A stretch of 64,000 bases of DNA from Serratia nematodiphila DZ0503SBS1 (GTDB lineage: Bacteria; Pseudomonadota; Gammaproteobacteria; Enterobacterales; Enterobacteriaceae). Made by a program: the position numbers and the translations under genes. Below, one piece after another: positions 55,244-64,000 of the stretch (within the stretch, counting starts at the first letter, position 1; the number at the start of each line of letters is the position of its first letter). The stretch covers positions 4,216,001-4,280,000 of the forward strand of contig NZ_JPUX01000001.1 of the NCBI RefSeq assembly GCF_000738675.1, given 5' to 3'. The notes beneath the pieces were generated by a model, which worked only from the letters and a program-made list of their open reading frames with translations, was not told the origin of the DNA and ran no database searches.

Positions 55244-57862
55244 TCAGGCGTCGAGCGCCTTGCTGATCTTCTCGTACAGATCGCCGGACAGGTTTTCCAA
55301 CCCTTTCAGCTGTTCCAACGCCTTGCGCATCAGCGCCTGACGGCCCGCGTCGTAACGCTTAAGGCGAATCAGCGGTTCAATCAGGCGCGCGGCGATCTGC
55401 GGGTTGCGCTGGTTGAGATCGCTGAGGATCTCCGCCAGGAACTGATAGCCGCTGCCGTCCGCGGCATGGAACGCCGCCGGGTTGCCGGAAGCGAAGCCGC
55501 CGATCAGCGAGCGGGTGCGGTTCGGGTTGCTCAGGCTGAACGAGCGGTGTTGCAGCAGCGCACGCACCTTGCTCAACACGTCTGCCGCCGGGCTGCTGCC
55601 CTGCAGCACGAACCATTTGTCCATCACCAGGCCATCCTGATGCCAGCGTTCGTCGAACGCCGCCAGCAGCGCATCGCGGCACGGCAGCTGGGCCGCGACC
55701 GCAGCAGACAGCGCCGCCAGCGAGTCGGTCATGTTGTCCGCCTGGCGATACTGTTCGCTCACCAGCTGATCCGCCAGCGCCACATCTTCGCCGAACGCCA
55801 GATAGCCCAGGCACACATTGCGCAAGGCGCGCTTGGCGATCTCGGCATGCTCCACGCGGTAGCCGTCGGTCTTGTTGGCGTGATACACCGCCAGCCACTC
55901 ATCGGCCAACTCCCGCGCCAGGCAGCGTACGATCGCTTCGTGCACCGCGGCGATCGCTTCCGGATCGATAGTGGCGAACAGCTCGGCGATTTCGTTCTCC
56001 GACGGCAGCGTCAGGATCTGCGCCGCCAGCGCCGGATCCAGTTTTTCGTCCAGCAGCACCGCACGGAACGCATCGGCCACGTGCAGCGGCAGCGACAGCG
56101 GCTGCTTCTGCTGGTGCCGCGCCACGTTCAGCTTGATATAGGTCGCCAGCAGGCTCTGTGCCGCATCCCAACGCGCAAACTCATTGCGCGCGTGCTGCAT
56201 CAGGAAGGTCAGTTGCTGATCGCTGTACGGATAGTCCAGTTTCACCGGCGCGGAGAATTCGCGCAGCAGCGACGGCACCGGCTTGTGCGCCACGCCGTCG
56301 AACACGAAGGTCTGCTCCGCTTCGGTGACGTTCAGCACGTTGTTGACCGGCAGGCCGCCTTTTTGCAATGGAATGACATTGCCTTCGCTGTCGTACAGTT
56401 CGATATCCAGCGGAATATGCAGCGGCAACTTCTCCGGCTGATCGGCGGTCGGCGCGGTTTTCTGGCTGACATGCAGGCGATATTGCTGAGTTTCCGCATC
56501 GTACTCGTCGCGCACCGTCAACAGCGGCGTACCGGACTGGCTATACCAACGGCGGAAGCGCGACAGATCGACGTTAGACGCATCCTCCATCGCCTGAACG
56601 AAATCGTCGCAGGTAGCGGCGCTGCCGTCGTGGCGTTCGAAATAGAGCTGCATCCCTTTCTGGAAGTTCTCCTCCCCCAACAGGGTATGCATCATGCGGA
56701 TCACCTCGGAACCCTTTTCATACACCGTGAGGGTGTAGAAGTTGTTCATCTCGATGACTTTGTCCGGGCGGATGGCGTGCGCCATCGGGCTGGCGTCTTC
56801 GGCAAACTGCGCGCCGCGCATCACGCGCACATTGTCGATGCGGTTGACCGAACGCGATCCCAGGTCGGAACTGAATTCCTGATCGCGGAACACCGTCAGC
56901 CCCTCTTTCAGACTGAGCTGGAACCAGTCGCGGCAGGTCACGCGGTTACCGGTCCAGTTGTGGAAGTATTCGTGGCCGATCACCGCTTCGATGTTCAGGT
57001 AATCCTTGTCGGTCGCGGTTTCCGCCTTCGCCAGCACATATTTGGAGTTAAAGATATTTAACCCTTTGTTCTCCATCGCGCCCATATTGAAGAAATCGAC
57101 CGCCACAATCATATAAATGTCGAGATCATATTCCAGGCCGAAGCGGGTCTCGTCCCACTTCATCGAGTTCTTCAACGAAGTCATTGCCCAATCGGCGCGA
57201 TCCAGGTTGCCGCGATCGACGAACAGCTCCAGTGCGACCTTACGGCCGGAACGGGTGGTGAAGCTGTCGCGCAGCACGTCGAAATCCCCCGCCACCAGCG
57301 CGAACAGGTAGCAAGGTTTCGGGAACGGATCCTGCCATTGCACCCAGTGGCGGCCATCGGCCAATTCGCCCTGGCCGATGCGGTTGCCGTTCGACAGCAG
57401 GAACGGATAGCGCGTCTTGTCGGCCACGATGCGGGTGGTAAAGCGCGCCAGCACGTCCGGGCGATCCTGGTAATAGGTAATGTGGTGGAAGCCTTCGGCT
57501 TCGCATTGCGTGCACAGCGCATCGCCGGACAGGTACAGCCCTTCCAGCGCGGTGTTCTTCGCCGGGTGAATATCGTTGACAATGGTAAGAGTGAATTGTG
57601 CCGGCAACTCTTCGATGATCAGCTGGTTATCCTGCTGACGGTAGGCGCTCCACGGTTGGCCGTCCACCTGAATGCTCACCAGCGTCAAATCTTCGCCATC
57701 CAGCACCAGCGGTGCGCCGGCCGCCCCCTGACGTTTGATTTTGCTGACGGCGGTCACGCGCGTGGTTTCCGCGTCCAGACTGAAGTCCAAATCGATATCG
57801 GTCGTGGTGTAATCGGGCGCGCGATAATCGTGGCGGTATTTTGCCTGTGGCTGTTGTGTCAT
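55244..57862 (-). CDS. pepN: Aminopeptidase N (M1 family)
   Basis: 872 residues. Substrate-recognition GAMENKGLNIFN (about 261-272) and zinc site HEYFHNWTGNRV with the third ligand Glu in LKEGLTVFRD. Helical C-terminal domain as in E. coli PepN. It removes N-terminal residues from peptides in the cytosol. The frame opens 48 codons earlier (58006), but MTQQPQAKYRHDYRAPDY at 57862 is the family start. Confidence 0.97.
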   Translation of the reverse strand: MTQQPQAKYRHDYRAPDYTTTDIDLDFSLDAETTRVTAVSKIKRQGAAGAPLVLDGEDLTLVSIQVDGQPWSAYRQQDNQLIIEELPAQFTLTIVNDIHPAKNTALEGLYLSGDALCTQCEAEGFHHITYYQDRPDVLARFTTRIVADKTRYPFLLSNGNRIGQGELADGRHWVQWQDPFPKPCYLFALVAGDFDVLRDSFTTRSGRKVALELFVDRGNLDRADWAMTSLKNSMKWDETRFGLEYDLDIYMIVAVDFFNMGAMENKGLNIFNSKYVLAKAETATDKDYLNIEAVIGHEYFHNWTGNRVTCRDWFQLSLKEGLTVFRDQEFSSDLGSRSVNRIDNVRVMRGAQFAEDASPMAHAIRPDKVIEMNNFYTLTVYEKGSEVIRMMHTLLGEENFQKGMQLYFERHDGSAATCDDFVQAMEDASNVDLSRFRRWYSQSGTPLLTVRDEYDAETQQYRLHVSQKTAPTADQPEKLPLHIPLDIELYDSEGNVIPLQKGGLPVNNVLNVTEAEQTFVFDGVAHKPVPSLLREFSAPVKLDYPYSDQQLTFLMQHARNEFARWDAAQSLLATYIKLNVARHQQKQPLSLPLHVADAFRAVLLDEKLDPALAAQILTLPSENEIAELFATIDPEAIAAVHEAIVRCLARELADEWLAVYHANKTDGYRVEHAEIAKRALRNVCLGYLAFGEDVALADQLVSEQYRQADNMTDSLAALSAAVAAQLPCRDALLAAFDERWHQDGLVMDKWFVLQGSSPAADVLSKVRALLQHRSFSLSNPNRTRSLIGGFASGNPAAFHAADGSGYQFLAEILSDLNQRNPQIAARLIEPLIRLKRYDAGRQALMRKALEQLKGLENLSGDLYEKISKALDA

Positions 57863-58187
57863 AAAAACCCTTAAACGTCTCAGTGAGTTATAGGTGCCAG
57901 GCCGCTCTTCTCCTTCGTACCGCAGCCGGTATGTTCCCCTGCGGCGCGCGGTGAGCCTGAATTGTGAATAAACTGTATCACAGCTGGCCGAAAAGCCCAG
58001 AGCCACAGGGCGACCAGGAGAGAGAAATCAGAGGCAAATCATAAATCGCCCGGCAGGCGGCAGTGCGGGTGACCAATGGCCAAATAAAAATCAGCATTTA
58101 ATGCTAAAAAACCGCCATCGCGGCGCGCCGGCATAGTTGAGGCGACACCAGCGGCATGGTGGTATAATTGCCGAATCAGGTTCAGGG
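57863..58187. other. Divergent intergenic region of pepN and the diguanylate cyclase gene
   Basis: No gene is supported here. A perfect -10, TATAAT, at 58163-58168 points at the cyclase gene, with TTGAGG at 58137-58142 as a poor -35 (20-base spacer). The remaining bases should hold the pepN promoter, which I could not identify with confidence. Confidence 0.5.
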
Positions 58188-59900
58188 ATGGCTCGCATTA
58201 TGAAGATTAAATACGCAATCTATTTTTTCACCCTGTGCCTGATGACTTCCTTCTCTCTGTTCATCGTCGATGAGCTGCTCGAAGCCCATACCGACTACCG
58301 CGACAACCAGCTAAACCTGTACAAAATTGATCGCGCCAAAGAAATTTCCGAAGCTTTTCAGGCTGCGTTGCTGGCTCATCGCCTCAAACGATTGAGCCTG
58401 ATCGATCCGCAAATCACCCGTGCGCAATGTTTGGCCGCCGATCGGGTGGCGCGTGAGAGAATCACCCGGATCCGCGAACATCTGGACGATGAGGTCGCCA
58501 AACAGCTCGGGGTGCGGCAAAAAATCGCCGCGCTGTCGATGATCGCTTTGATGGAACAGCTGCTGGATAATGACAACCTGCAGCTTTCGCAGGTCAATAA
58601 CACCAACGCCAATCTGTTCAACATCAACAGCGCCTATTACATCTCGCAAACCAGCAAGAGTTATTACCGTTACACCTACGATACCCGGATGGTGGATACC
58701 GACTCCTTTATGTTTCTCGAGGCCATCCGTCTCAATAACCGGCTAAATATGTCATTGACGGAATTGAGCGATCAGATTATCGACGTCAACGTCAGCCAGC
58801 TCGTTCGCAAAGACGCCTATCTGAAGTCCATTCAGCTAACCGGCGTGCTGAACGCGCTGAGCACCCGATTGATCTTCATGAAGATCAACTACGACGATGG
58901 ACAAATCACCAACATCGTCAATGCGTTGCTCGCCCAGGTGTCCGCTGAACGCCTCCAGCAGATTACCAATGGGCTGTATACCGCTATCGATACCCATAAG
59001 CCCTACCCCACAGCGCTTATTTCGCGCTATGTCGACGATGTGAGCGGGCTTTCGCAGGCGCTGTATCAACGCAGTTTCGAATTGGAAACCCTCGCCTCGC
59101 GCCACAAGATTTACGACAGCCAGACGACCATTTACGGCATGATCGCACTCGCCGGCCTGGTGGTTTTGCTGTTCATTTTGCCGGCGTTGGTGTTCTGCAC
59201 CAGCATCAACCGCTGGCTGACCAAGACCCACAACAATATCGTGCGGCTGTCGCGCGGTGAGATGAATATCGATCGCAACGACGCCTTCTACAGCCAGGAA
59301 TTGATCGCCATCAGCGACGCCATTCAGCAGCTCAGGCAATACCAGCTGGACAAGGTCTCGCTGGAGAGCGAGAAACAACTGCTGATTAAAGAGCTCGAGG
59401 CCTCTTCCTTCCTCGATCCGCTCACCAATATCTACAACCGCCGTAAATTCTTCCTTGAATGTCAACTGCTGGGCAACGCCAGCTACCCACAGGCCTTTTG
59501 CCTGATCGACATCGATAATTTCAAACAACTCAACGACAGCTACGGCCACGACGTGGGTGACCGGGCGCTGGTGGCCTTCGGCCACCTGCTGCAACGCGCG
59601 TTCCGCGCCAGCGACATCTTCTGCCGCTATGGCGGCGAAGAGTTCGCGGTGCTGCTGGGCAACTGTTCGTTGGACAACGCGCGGGACATCATGGAGCAAT
59701 TGCGCGCCCGTACTCATCGCCTGACGCTAAATCTGGCCAACGGACGGCAAGTGCGTTTCACCACCAGCTGCGGCATTGCGCCAGTCAGCGCGTTCACCGC
59801 GCTGCAGGCGGCGATCAAACAGGCGGACGAAGCGCTCTACTTTTGCAAAAAGAACGGCAAGGATCGGGTCAGCGTGCATACCCAGGCCGGCTTTATCTGA
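58188..59900 (+). CDS. Membrane-bound diguanylate cyclase (GGDEF/GGEEF)
   Basis: 570 residues from the ATG at 58188; an ATG at 58200 is also possible. First membrane helix about 8-30, a large periplasmic sensor region (about 31-320, no recognised domain), second helix (MIALAGLVVLLFILPALVFC, about 320-340), HAMP-like linker and coiled coil, then the GGDEF domain: FLDPLTNIYNRRKFF, CLIDIDNFKQLNDSYGHDVG and CRYGGEEFAVLLG. RASD lies exactly five residues before GGEEF, the inhibitory I-site. It should make cyclic di-GMP, likely with product inhibition. Not found at this place in E. coli. Confidence 0.92.
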   Translation: MARIMKIKYAIYFFTLCLMTSFSLFIVDELLEAHTDYRDNQLNLYKIDRAKEISEAFQAALLAHRLKRLSLIDPQITRAQCLAADRVARERITRIREHLDDEVAKQLGVRQKIAALSMIALMEQLLDNDNLQLSQVNNTNANLFNINSAYYISQTSKSYYRYTYDTRMVDTDSFMFLEAIRLNNRLNMSLTELSDQIIDVNVSQLVRKDAYLKSIQLTGVLNALSTRLIFMKINYDDGQITNIVNALLAQVSAERLQQITNGLYTAIDTHKPYPTALISRYVDDVSGLSQALYQRSFELETLASRHKIYDSQTTIYGMIALAGLVVLLFILPALVFCTSINRWLTKTHNNIVRLSRGEMNIDRNDAFYSQELIAISDAIQQLRQYQLDKVSLESEKQLLIKELEASSFLDPLTNIYNRRKFFLECQLLGNASYPQAFCLIDIDNFKQLNDSYGHDVGDRALVAFGHLLQRAFRASDIFCRYGGEEFAVLLGNCSLDNARDIMEQLRARTHRLTLNLANGRQVRFTTSCGIAPVSAFTALQAAIKQADEALYFCKKNGKDRVSVHTQAGFI

Positions 59901-59905
59901 TTCGC

Positions 59906-59923
59906 TGTTTAAAATAATTAACA
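59906..59923. promoter_or_regulatory. Possible NadR-type box upstream of pncB
   Basis: TGTTTA-N6-TTAACA resembles the NadR operator TGTTTA-N6-TAAACA with one mismatch. It is 230 bases before pncB, just after the cyclase gene, so the distance is large; the match could be chance in AT-rich DNA. Confidence 0.3.
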
Positions 59924-60155
59924 TTATAATTTTTATGACTAATTAGGCTAAGTCATTCACCTTACAGGCATATCTGGCTTTTTTTCCTCCCCGCCGCTAT
60001 CCGGCTGCCATAAAGGCACGTTTAATCCTCGACCCGCTTCGGTGATTTATGGTGTGATGCAGCTTCAATAACAGGATAATCCGGGTATACTCCACCCCCA
60101 CTTTTATGATTATCCGGATTTGGACACGCGCCTGACGAGGATGCTGTAACGCGCT

Positions 60156-61361
60156 ATGACTCAATACGCTTCCCCGATTTTGACATCACTGCTTGATACC
60201 GATGCTTATAAGCTTCATATGCAGCAAGCAGTGTTCCATCGCTATCCCGCGATCAGCGTGGCGGCGGAATTCCGCTGCCGCGGCGACGAACTGCTGGGCG
60301 AATATGCCGACGAAATCCGCGCGCAGGTGGCGCTGATGAGCCGGCTGGCGCTAACCGACGCCGAATTCGCTTATCTTTCGGGCCTGCCCTTCTTCCGTCA
60401 AGATTACCTGAACTGGCTGCGAACGTTCCGCTACGATCCGCAGCAGGTCACCATCGACAACCGCGACGGCAAGCTGCAAATCCGCATCGCCGGCCCCTGG
60501 CGTGAAGTGATCATGTGGGAAGTCCCATTGCTGGCGGTGATCAGCGAAGTGGTGCACCGCCGGCGCTCGCCGCTGGCGACGCCGGAACAGGCGGTGGCGC
60601 ATCTGCAAACCAAGCTGGCGCAGTTCAAGACGCTGGCGGGCGATCTGGATCTTTCGCGCTTCAAGTTGATGGACTTCGGCACCCGCCGCCGTTTCTCTCA
60701 GGGTGTGCAACAGGCCATCGTCAGCACCTTGCAGGCCGAATTCCCGTACCTGTCGGGCACCAGCAATTACGATCTGGCGCACCAGCTGGGTCTGGCGCCG
60801 GTCGGCACGCAGGCGCATGAGTGGTTCCAGGCGCATCAGCAGATAAGCCCGGTGCTGGCCAACAGCCAGCGCGCCGCATTGCAGGCCTGGCTGGATGAAT
60901 ATCCGGACCAGCTTGGCATCGCGCTCACCGACTGCATCACCATGGATGCCTTCCTGCGCGACTTCGGCCCGCAGTTCGCCGAGCGTTATCAGGGGCTTCG
61001 CCACGATTCGGGCGATCCCGTCGAGTGGGGTGAAAAGGCCATTGCCCACTATCAGAAACTGGGCATCGACCCACTGAGCAAAACGCTGGTGTTCTCGGAC
61101 AACCTGGATCTGGAAAAAGCGCTGGCGCTCTATCGCCATTTCTATCAGCGCATTAATCTCGGCTTCGGCATCGGCACGCGCCTGACCTGCGATATTCCCG
61201 GCGTTAAGCCGTTAAATATCGTGATCAAGCTGGTCGAGTGCAAAGGCAAGCCGGTGGCCAAACTCTCCGACAGCCCCGGCAAGACCATCTGCCAGGACCA
61301 GGCGTTCGTCAGGGCCCTGCGCAAGGCCTTCGATCTGCCGCTGGTGAAAAAAGCCAGCTGA
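60156..61361 (+). CDS. pncB: Nicotinate phosphoribosyltransferase
   Basis: 401 residues, the E. coli length. [20 protein letters not shown] (about 11-30) is the conserved N-terminal motif, [10 protein letters not shown] holds the phosphorylated-His region neighbourhood, and [14 protein letters not shown] is the phosphate loop. It makes nicotinate mononucleotide from nicotinate, PRPP and ATP in NAD salvage. A TATACT at 60086-60091 may be its -10. Confidence 0.97.
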   Translation: MTQYASPILTSLLDTDAYKLHMQQAVFHRYPAISVAAEFRCRGDELLGEYADEIRAQVALMSRLALTDAEFAYLSGLPFFRQDYLNWLRTFRYDPQQVTIDNRDGKLQIRIAGPWREVIMWEVPLLAVISEVVHRRRSPLATPEQAVAHLQTKLAQFKTLAGDLDLSRFKLMDFGTRRRFSQGVQQAIVSTLQAEFPYLSGTSNYDLAHQLGLAPVGTQAHEWFQAHQQISPVLANSQRAALQAWLDEYPDQLGIALTDCITMDAFLRDFGPQFAERYQGLRHDSGDPVEWGEKAIAHYQKLGIDPLSKTLVFSDNLDLEKALALYRHFYQRINLGFGIGTRLTCDIPGVKPLNIVIKLVECKGKPVAKLSDSPGKTICQDQAFVRALRKAFDLPLVKKAS

Positions 61362-61383
61362 GCCTTCTTTATATAAAGAGAGA

Positions 61384-61415
61384 AAGCCGGCCCGGTTCAC
61401 GCGCCGGCTTTTTTG
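61384..61415 (+). terminator. Terminator after pncB
   Basis: AAGCCGGC (61384-61391) pairs with GCCGGCTT (61403-61410) around an 11-base loop, then TTTTGTTTTT. It lies 22 bases after the stop. Confidence 0.88.
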
Positions 61416-61576
61416 TTTTTATCCCGAACGCCCTCTTTTCAGTCAGCCGCGATAAATGTTGCGCCAATCCGATGATTTCTGCTTGTGCTCTGCAACGCGG
61501 CAAGTAACATAGCCATTACCCCCATATTCTTGGGTTGTAAGCTATTTCTAAACCAAATTATTAAAGAGAGAAATCT

Positions 61577-62977
61577 ATGAGCGTAGTGCCTGTAGTCGAC
61601 GTACTGCAAGGTCGTGCTGCGGTTGACAGTGAAGTCACCGTACGCGGCTGGGTACGTACCCGGAGAGATTCAAAAGCTGGTATCTCCTTCCTGGCCGTCT
61701 ATGACGGTTCCTGCTTTGATCCGTTACAGGCCGTCGTTAATAATTCTCTGCCGAATTATCAAGATGAAGTGCTGCACCTGACCACCGGCTGTTCGGTTGA
61801 AGTTACCGGCAAGGTCGTCGCCTCACCGGGCGAAGGCCAGAGCTTCGAGCTGCAGGCCACCGCGATCAAAGTGGTCGGCTGGGTCGACGATCCGGATACT
61901 TACCCGATGGCGGCCAAACGTCACAGTATCGAATACCTGCGCGAAGTGGCCCACCTGCGCCCGCGCACCAACCTGATCGGCGCCGTGGCGCGCGTGCGTC
62001 ATACCCTGGCGCAGGCGATCCACCGCTTCTTCCATGAAAATGGCTATTTCTGGGTATCTACCCCGCTGATCACCGCCTCCGACACCGAAGGCGCCGGCGA
62101 GATGTTCCGCGTGTCCACGCTGGATCTGGAAAACCTGCCGCGCACCGACAAGGGCGTCGTCGATTTCAGCCAGGACTTCTTCGGTAAGGAAGCCTTCCTC
62201 ACCGTTTCCGGCCAGCTGAACGGCGAAACCTACGCCTGTGCGCTGTCCAAGGTATACACCTTCGGCCCAACTTTCCGCGCTGAAAACTCCAACACCAGCC
62301 GCCATCTGGCTGAATTCTGGATGATCGAGCCGGAAGTGGCCTTCGCGACGCTGGACGATGTCGCCGGCCTGGCCGAAAGCATGCTGAAGTATGTGTTCCA
62401 GGCGGTGCTGGATGAACGTGCAGACGATCTGAAATTCTTCGCCGAGCGCGTGGATAAAGACGCTATCGCGCGTCTGGAGCGCTTCGTCTCTTCCGATTTC
62501 GCCCAGGTAGACTACACCGACGCCATTGAGATCCTGCTGGCCTCTGGCCAAACCTTCGAAAACCCGGTCTCTTGGGGTATCGATCTCTCTTCCGAACATG
62601 AGCGTTATCTGGCGGAGAAACACTTCCAGGCGCCGGTAGTGGTGAAAAACTACCCGAAAGACATCAAAGCGTTCTATATGCGCATGAACGAAGACGGCAA
62701 AACCGTCGCGGCCATGGACGTGCTGGCGCCGGGCATCGGTGAAATCATCGGGGGCTCTCAGCGTGAAGAACGTCTCGACGTGCTCGATCAGCGTCTGGAA
62801 GAGATGGGCCTGAATAAGGAAGACTACTGGTGGTATCGCGATCTGCGTCGTTACGGCACCGTGCCGCACTCCGGTTTCGGCCTGGGCTTTGAACGTTTAA
62901 TCGCCTATGTCACCGGCGTGCAAAACGTGCGCGATGTGATCCCGTTCCCACGCACCCCACGTAACGCAAGCTTCTAA
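61577..62977 (+). CDS. asnS: Asparaginyl-tRNA synthetase
   Basis: 466 residues. N-terminal OB-fold anticodon-binding domain (about 1-110, [20 protein letters not shown]) and class II catalytic domain with motif 2 [20 protein letters not shown] and motif 3 [15 protein letters not shown]. It charges tRNA-Asn. AGAGAGAAA precedes the ATG. Gene order asnS-ompF is as in E. coli. Confidence 0.98.
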   Translation: MSVVPVVDVLQGRAAVDSEVTVRGWVRTRRDSKAGISFLAVYDGSCFDPLQAVVNNSLPNYQDEVLHLTTGCSVEVTGKVVASPGEGQSFELQATAIKVVGWVDDPDTYPMAAKRHSIEYLREVAHLRPRTNLIGAVARVRHTLAQAIHRFFHENGYFWVSTPLITASDTEGAGEMFRVSTLDLENLPRTDKGVVDFSQDFFGKEAFLTVSGQLNGETYACALSKVYTFGPTFRAENSNTSRHLAEFWMIEPEVAFATLDDVAGLAESMLKYVFQAVLDERADDLKFFAERVDKDAIARLERFVSSDFAQVDYTDAIEILLASGQTFENPVSWGIDLSSEHERYLAEKHFQAPVVVKNYPKDIKAFYMRMNEDGKTVAAMDVLAPGIGEIIGGSQREERLDVLDQRLEEMGLNKEDYWWYRDLRRYGTVPHSGFGLGFERLIAYVTGVQNVRDVIPFPRTPRNASF

Positions 62978-63019
62978 TTTATACGATCACACGTTTTTTA
63001 AACGATTTCGTTACAAAAC

Positions 63020-63052
63020 AAAGGCCAGCCTCGCTGGCCTTTCGCATTTTTT
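63020..63052 (+). terminator. Terminator after asnS
   Basis: AAAGGCCAGC (63020-63029), loop CTC, GCTGGCCTTT (63033-63042), then CGCATTTTTT. A perfect 10-bp stem. Confidence 0.92.
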
Positions 63053-63084
63053 AATATTGACGCACGTCACAAAGTTCCCGAAAA

Positions 63085-63125
63085 ATTACATTTGGTTACA
63101 CATACTTTCCTTTTGCAACCTCATT
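63085..63125 (+). promoter_or_regulatory. OmpR-binding region of ompF
   Basis: ATTACATTTGGTTACACATA (63085-63104) and the adjacent CTTTCCTTTTGCAACCTC closely follow the E. coli F1 and F2 boxes (TTTACTTTTGGTTACATATT and TTTTCTTTTTGAAACC). It lies about 160-190 bases before the start codon, where phosphorylated OmpR acts. Confidence 0.7.
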
Positions 63126-63179
63126 GCGACATTGGTATCATTTTCGTCCTAGATTAACCCGCCTGTGAATGGAACACTG

Positions 63180-63278
63180 CGTTCAGACACAGGACGACAC
63201 CAATCTATCAACAATAGTTCCCAAGGAATTATTGGCGGCAGTGGCAAAGGTGTCCGAATAACACCAATGAGGGTAATA
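63180..63278 (+). promoter_or_regulatory. ompF 5' leader (MicF target region)
   Basis: The text ATCAACAATAGTTCCCAAGG, TTATTGGCGGCAGTGGCAAA and AATGAGGGTAATAATGATG is nearly collinear with the E. coli ompF leader, including the stretch around the ribosome site that pairs with the MicF RNA. MicF pairing in this organism is inferred. The rest of the 62978-63278 gap holds the asnS terminator and the OmpR boxes. Confidence 0.65.
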
Positions 63279-64000
63279 ATGATGAAGCGCAACATTCTTG
63301 CAGTGGTTATCCCGGCTCTGTTGGCTGCTGGTGCAGCAAACGCAGCTGAAATCTACAACAAAGACGGCAACAAGCTGGATCTGTACGGCAAAGTTGACGG
63401 TCTGCACTACTTCTCCGACGACAAAGGTAATGACGGCGATCAGACCTATGTTCGTTTCGGCTTCAAAGGTGAAACTCAGATTACTGACCAACTGACCGGT
63501 TACGGCCAGTGGGAATACAACGTCCAGGCTAACCACTCCGAATCTCAGGGCACCGAAGGCACCAAAACCCGTCTGGGCTTCGCGGGTCTGAAATTCGCTG
63601 ACTACGGCTCCTTCGACTACGGCCGTAACTACGGCGTACTGTACGACGTGGAAGGCTGGACCGATATGCTGCCAGAGTTCGGTGGCGATACTTACACCTA
63701 CACCGACAACTTCATGACCGGCCGTACCAACGGCGTTGCGACCTATCGTAACAACAACTTCTTCGGTCTGGTTGACGGTCTGAACTTCGCCGTTCAGTAC
63801 CAGGGCAAAAACCAGAACGACGGCCGTAACGTCAAGAAACAAAACGGCGACGGCTGGGGCATCTCCTCTACTTATGACATCGGCGAAGGCGTAAGCTTCG
63901 GCGCTGCATACGCATCCTCTAACCGTACCGACGACCAAAAACTGCGTTCCAACGAGCGTGGCGACAAGGCTGACGCATGGACCGTGGGTGCGAAATACGA
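63279..64000 (+). CDS. ompF: Outer-membrane porin OmpF (5' part, runs off the window)
   Basis: 240 residues are visible, open to the right edge. Signal peptide [20 protein letters not shown]...NA (about 1-23), mature [20 protein letters not shown], then porin strands including [20 protein letters not shown] and the eyelet loop 3 DMLPEFGGD. General trimeric porin for small hydrophilic solutes. Regulated by OmpR and probably MicF. Highly biased codon use. The start could be 63279 or 63282 (adjacent ATGs). Confidence 0.97.
   Translation, partial: MMKRNILAVVIPALLAAGAANAAEIYNKDGNKLDLYGKVDGLHYFSDDKGNDGDQTYVRFGFKGETQITDQLTGYGQWEYNVQANHSESQGTEGTKTRLGFAGLKFADYGSFDYGRNYGVLYDVEGWTDMLPEFGGDTYTYTDNFMTGRTNGVATYRNNNFFGLVDGLNFAVQYQGKNQNDGRNVKKQNGDGWGISSTYDIGEGVSFGAAYASSNRTDDQKLRSNERGDKADAWTVGAKY

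Noticed and set aside
55466..57061. A 531-codon open frame opposite pepN
   Set aside because: Shadow frame; pepN is complete and conserved on the minus strand.
57863..58006. A 48-residue N-terminal extension of PepN
   Set aside because: Residues do not resemble the family; MTQQPQAKYRHDYRAP at 57862 matches the known start.
1..64000. CRISPR array, prophage or integron
   Set aside because: No regularly spaced direct repeats, phage structural genes, integrase or attachment-site duplication next to serT were seen.

Overview
The window is chromosomal DNA of an enterobacterium, almost certainly Serratia marcescens or a very close relative. Two things point there. The gene at 5202 encodes the well-known secreted S. 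marcescens endonuclease (precursor His110 in a DRGH motif, 21-residue signal peptide). The right two thirds, from a tRNA-Ser(UGA) gene at 21.2 kb to ompF at the right edge, is nearly colinear with Escherichia coli: serT, yccA, tusE, acyP, rlmI, hspQ, yccU, csgI, mgsA, helD, yccF, yccS, sxy, sulA, ompA, matP, lonH, fabA, rmf, pqiCBA, uup, rlmL, ycbX, zapC, pyrD, ssuEADCB, pepN, pncB, asnS, ompF. Most of the sequence is GC-rich; one stretch (about 17.6-20.7 kb) is clearly AT-rich.

Region 1 (0-12.6 kb) is accessory: an XRE regulator with two membrane helices, a divergent LysR/LysE pair, wrbA, a small protein of unknown function, a TrkH-type potassium transporter, the nuclease under a perfect LexA box, and a three-gene DoxX/MFP/RND efflux operon divergent from soxR. 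The soxR-doxX gap holds a canonical SoxR operator inside a 19-bp-spaced promoter pointing at the pump, an arrangement like mexGHI of Pseudomonas rather than the soxR-soxS pair of E. coli. A second LysR gene and a small DUF1471 periplasmic protein follow.

Region 2 (12.6-20.8 kb) is a chaperone-usher fimbrial island (pilin, chaperone, usher, tip adhesin on the minus strand) with a LuxR-type regulator, a broken IS200-type transposase, and a ToxR/CadC-like membrane regulator paired with a FidL-like protein.

Region 3 (21-64 kb) is the conserved core. It holds translation and RNA modification (tusE, rlmI, rlmL, serT, asnS, rmf), cell division and chromosome organisation (sulA, matP, zapC), the envelope (ompA, ompF, pqiABC, yccA, yccS), lipid synthesis (fabA), sulfonate scavenging (ssuEADCB), and nucleotide and NAD metabolism (pyrD, pncB). 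Regulatory sites can be read directly for several genes: a sigma-32 promoter before hspQ, a LexA box before sulA, a FabR-type site before fabA, a PurR box and start-switching hairpin before pyrD, and OmpR-type boxes before ompF. Differences from E. coli are an HxlR regulator plus a second FabF-type ketoacyl synthase between fabA and rmf, and a membrane diguanylate cyclase between pepN and pncB.

No CRISPR array, intact prophage or complete transposon was seen. The most interesting candidates are the SoxR-controlled efflux operon, the SOS-controlled nuclease, the HxlR/FabF pair and the iterated repeat before the XRE/2TM gene.
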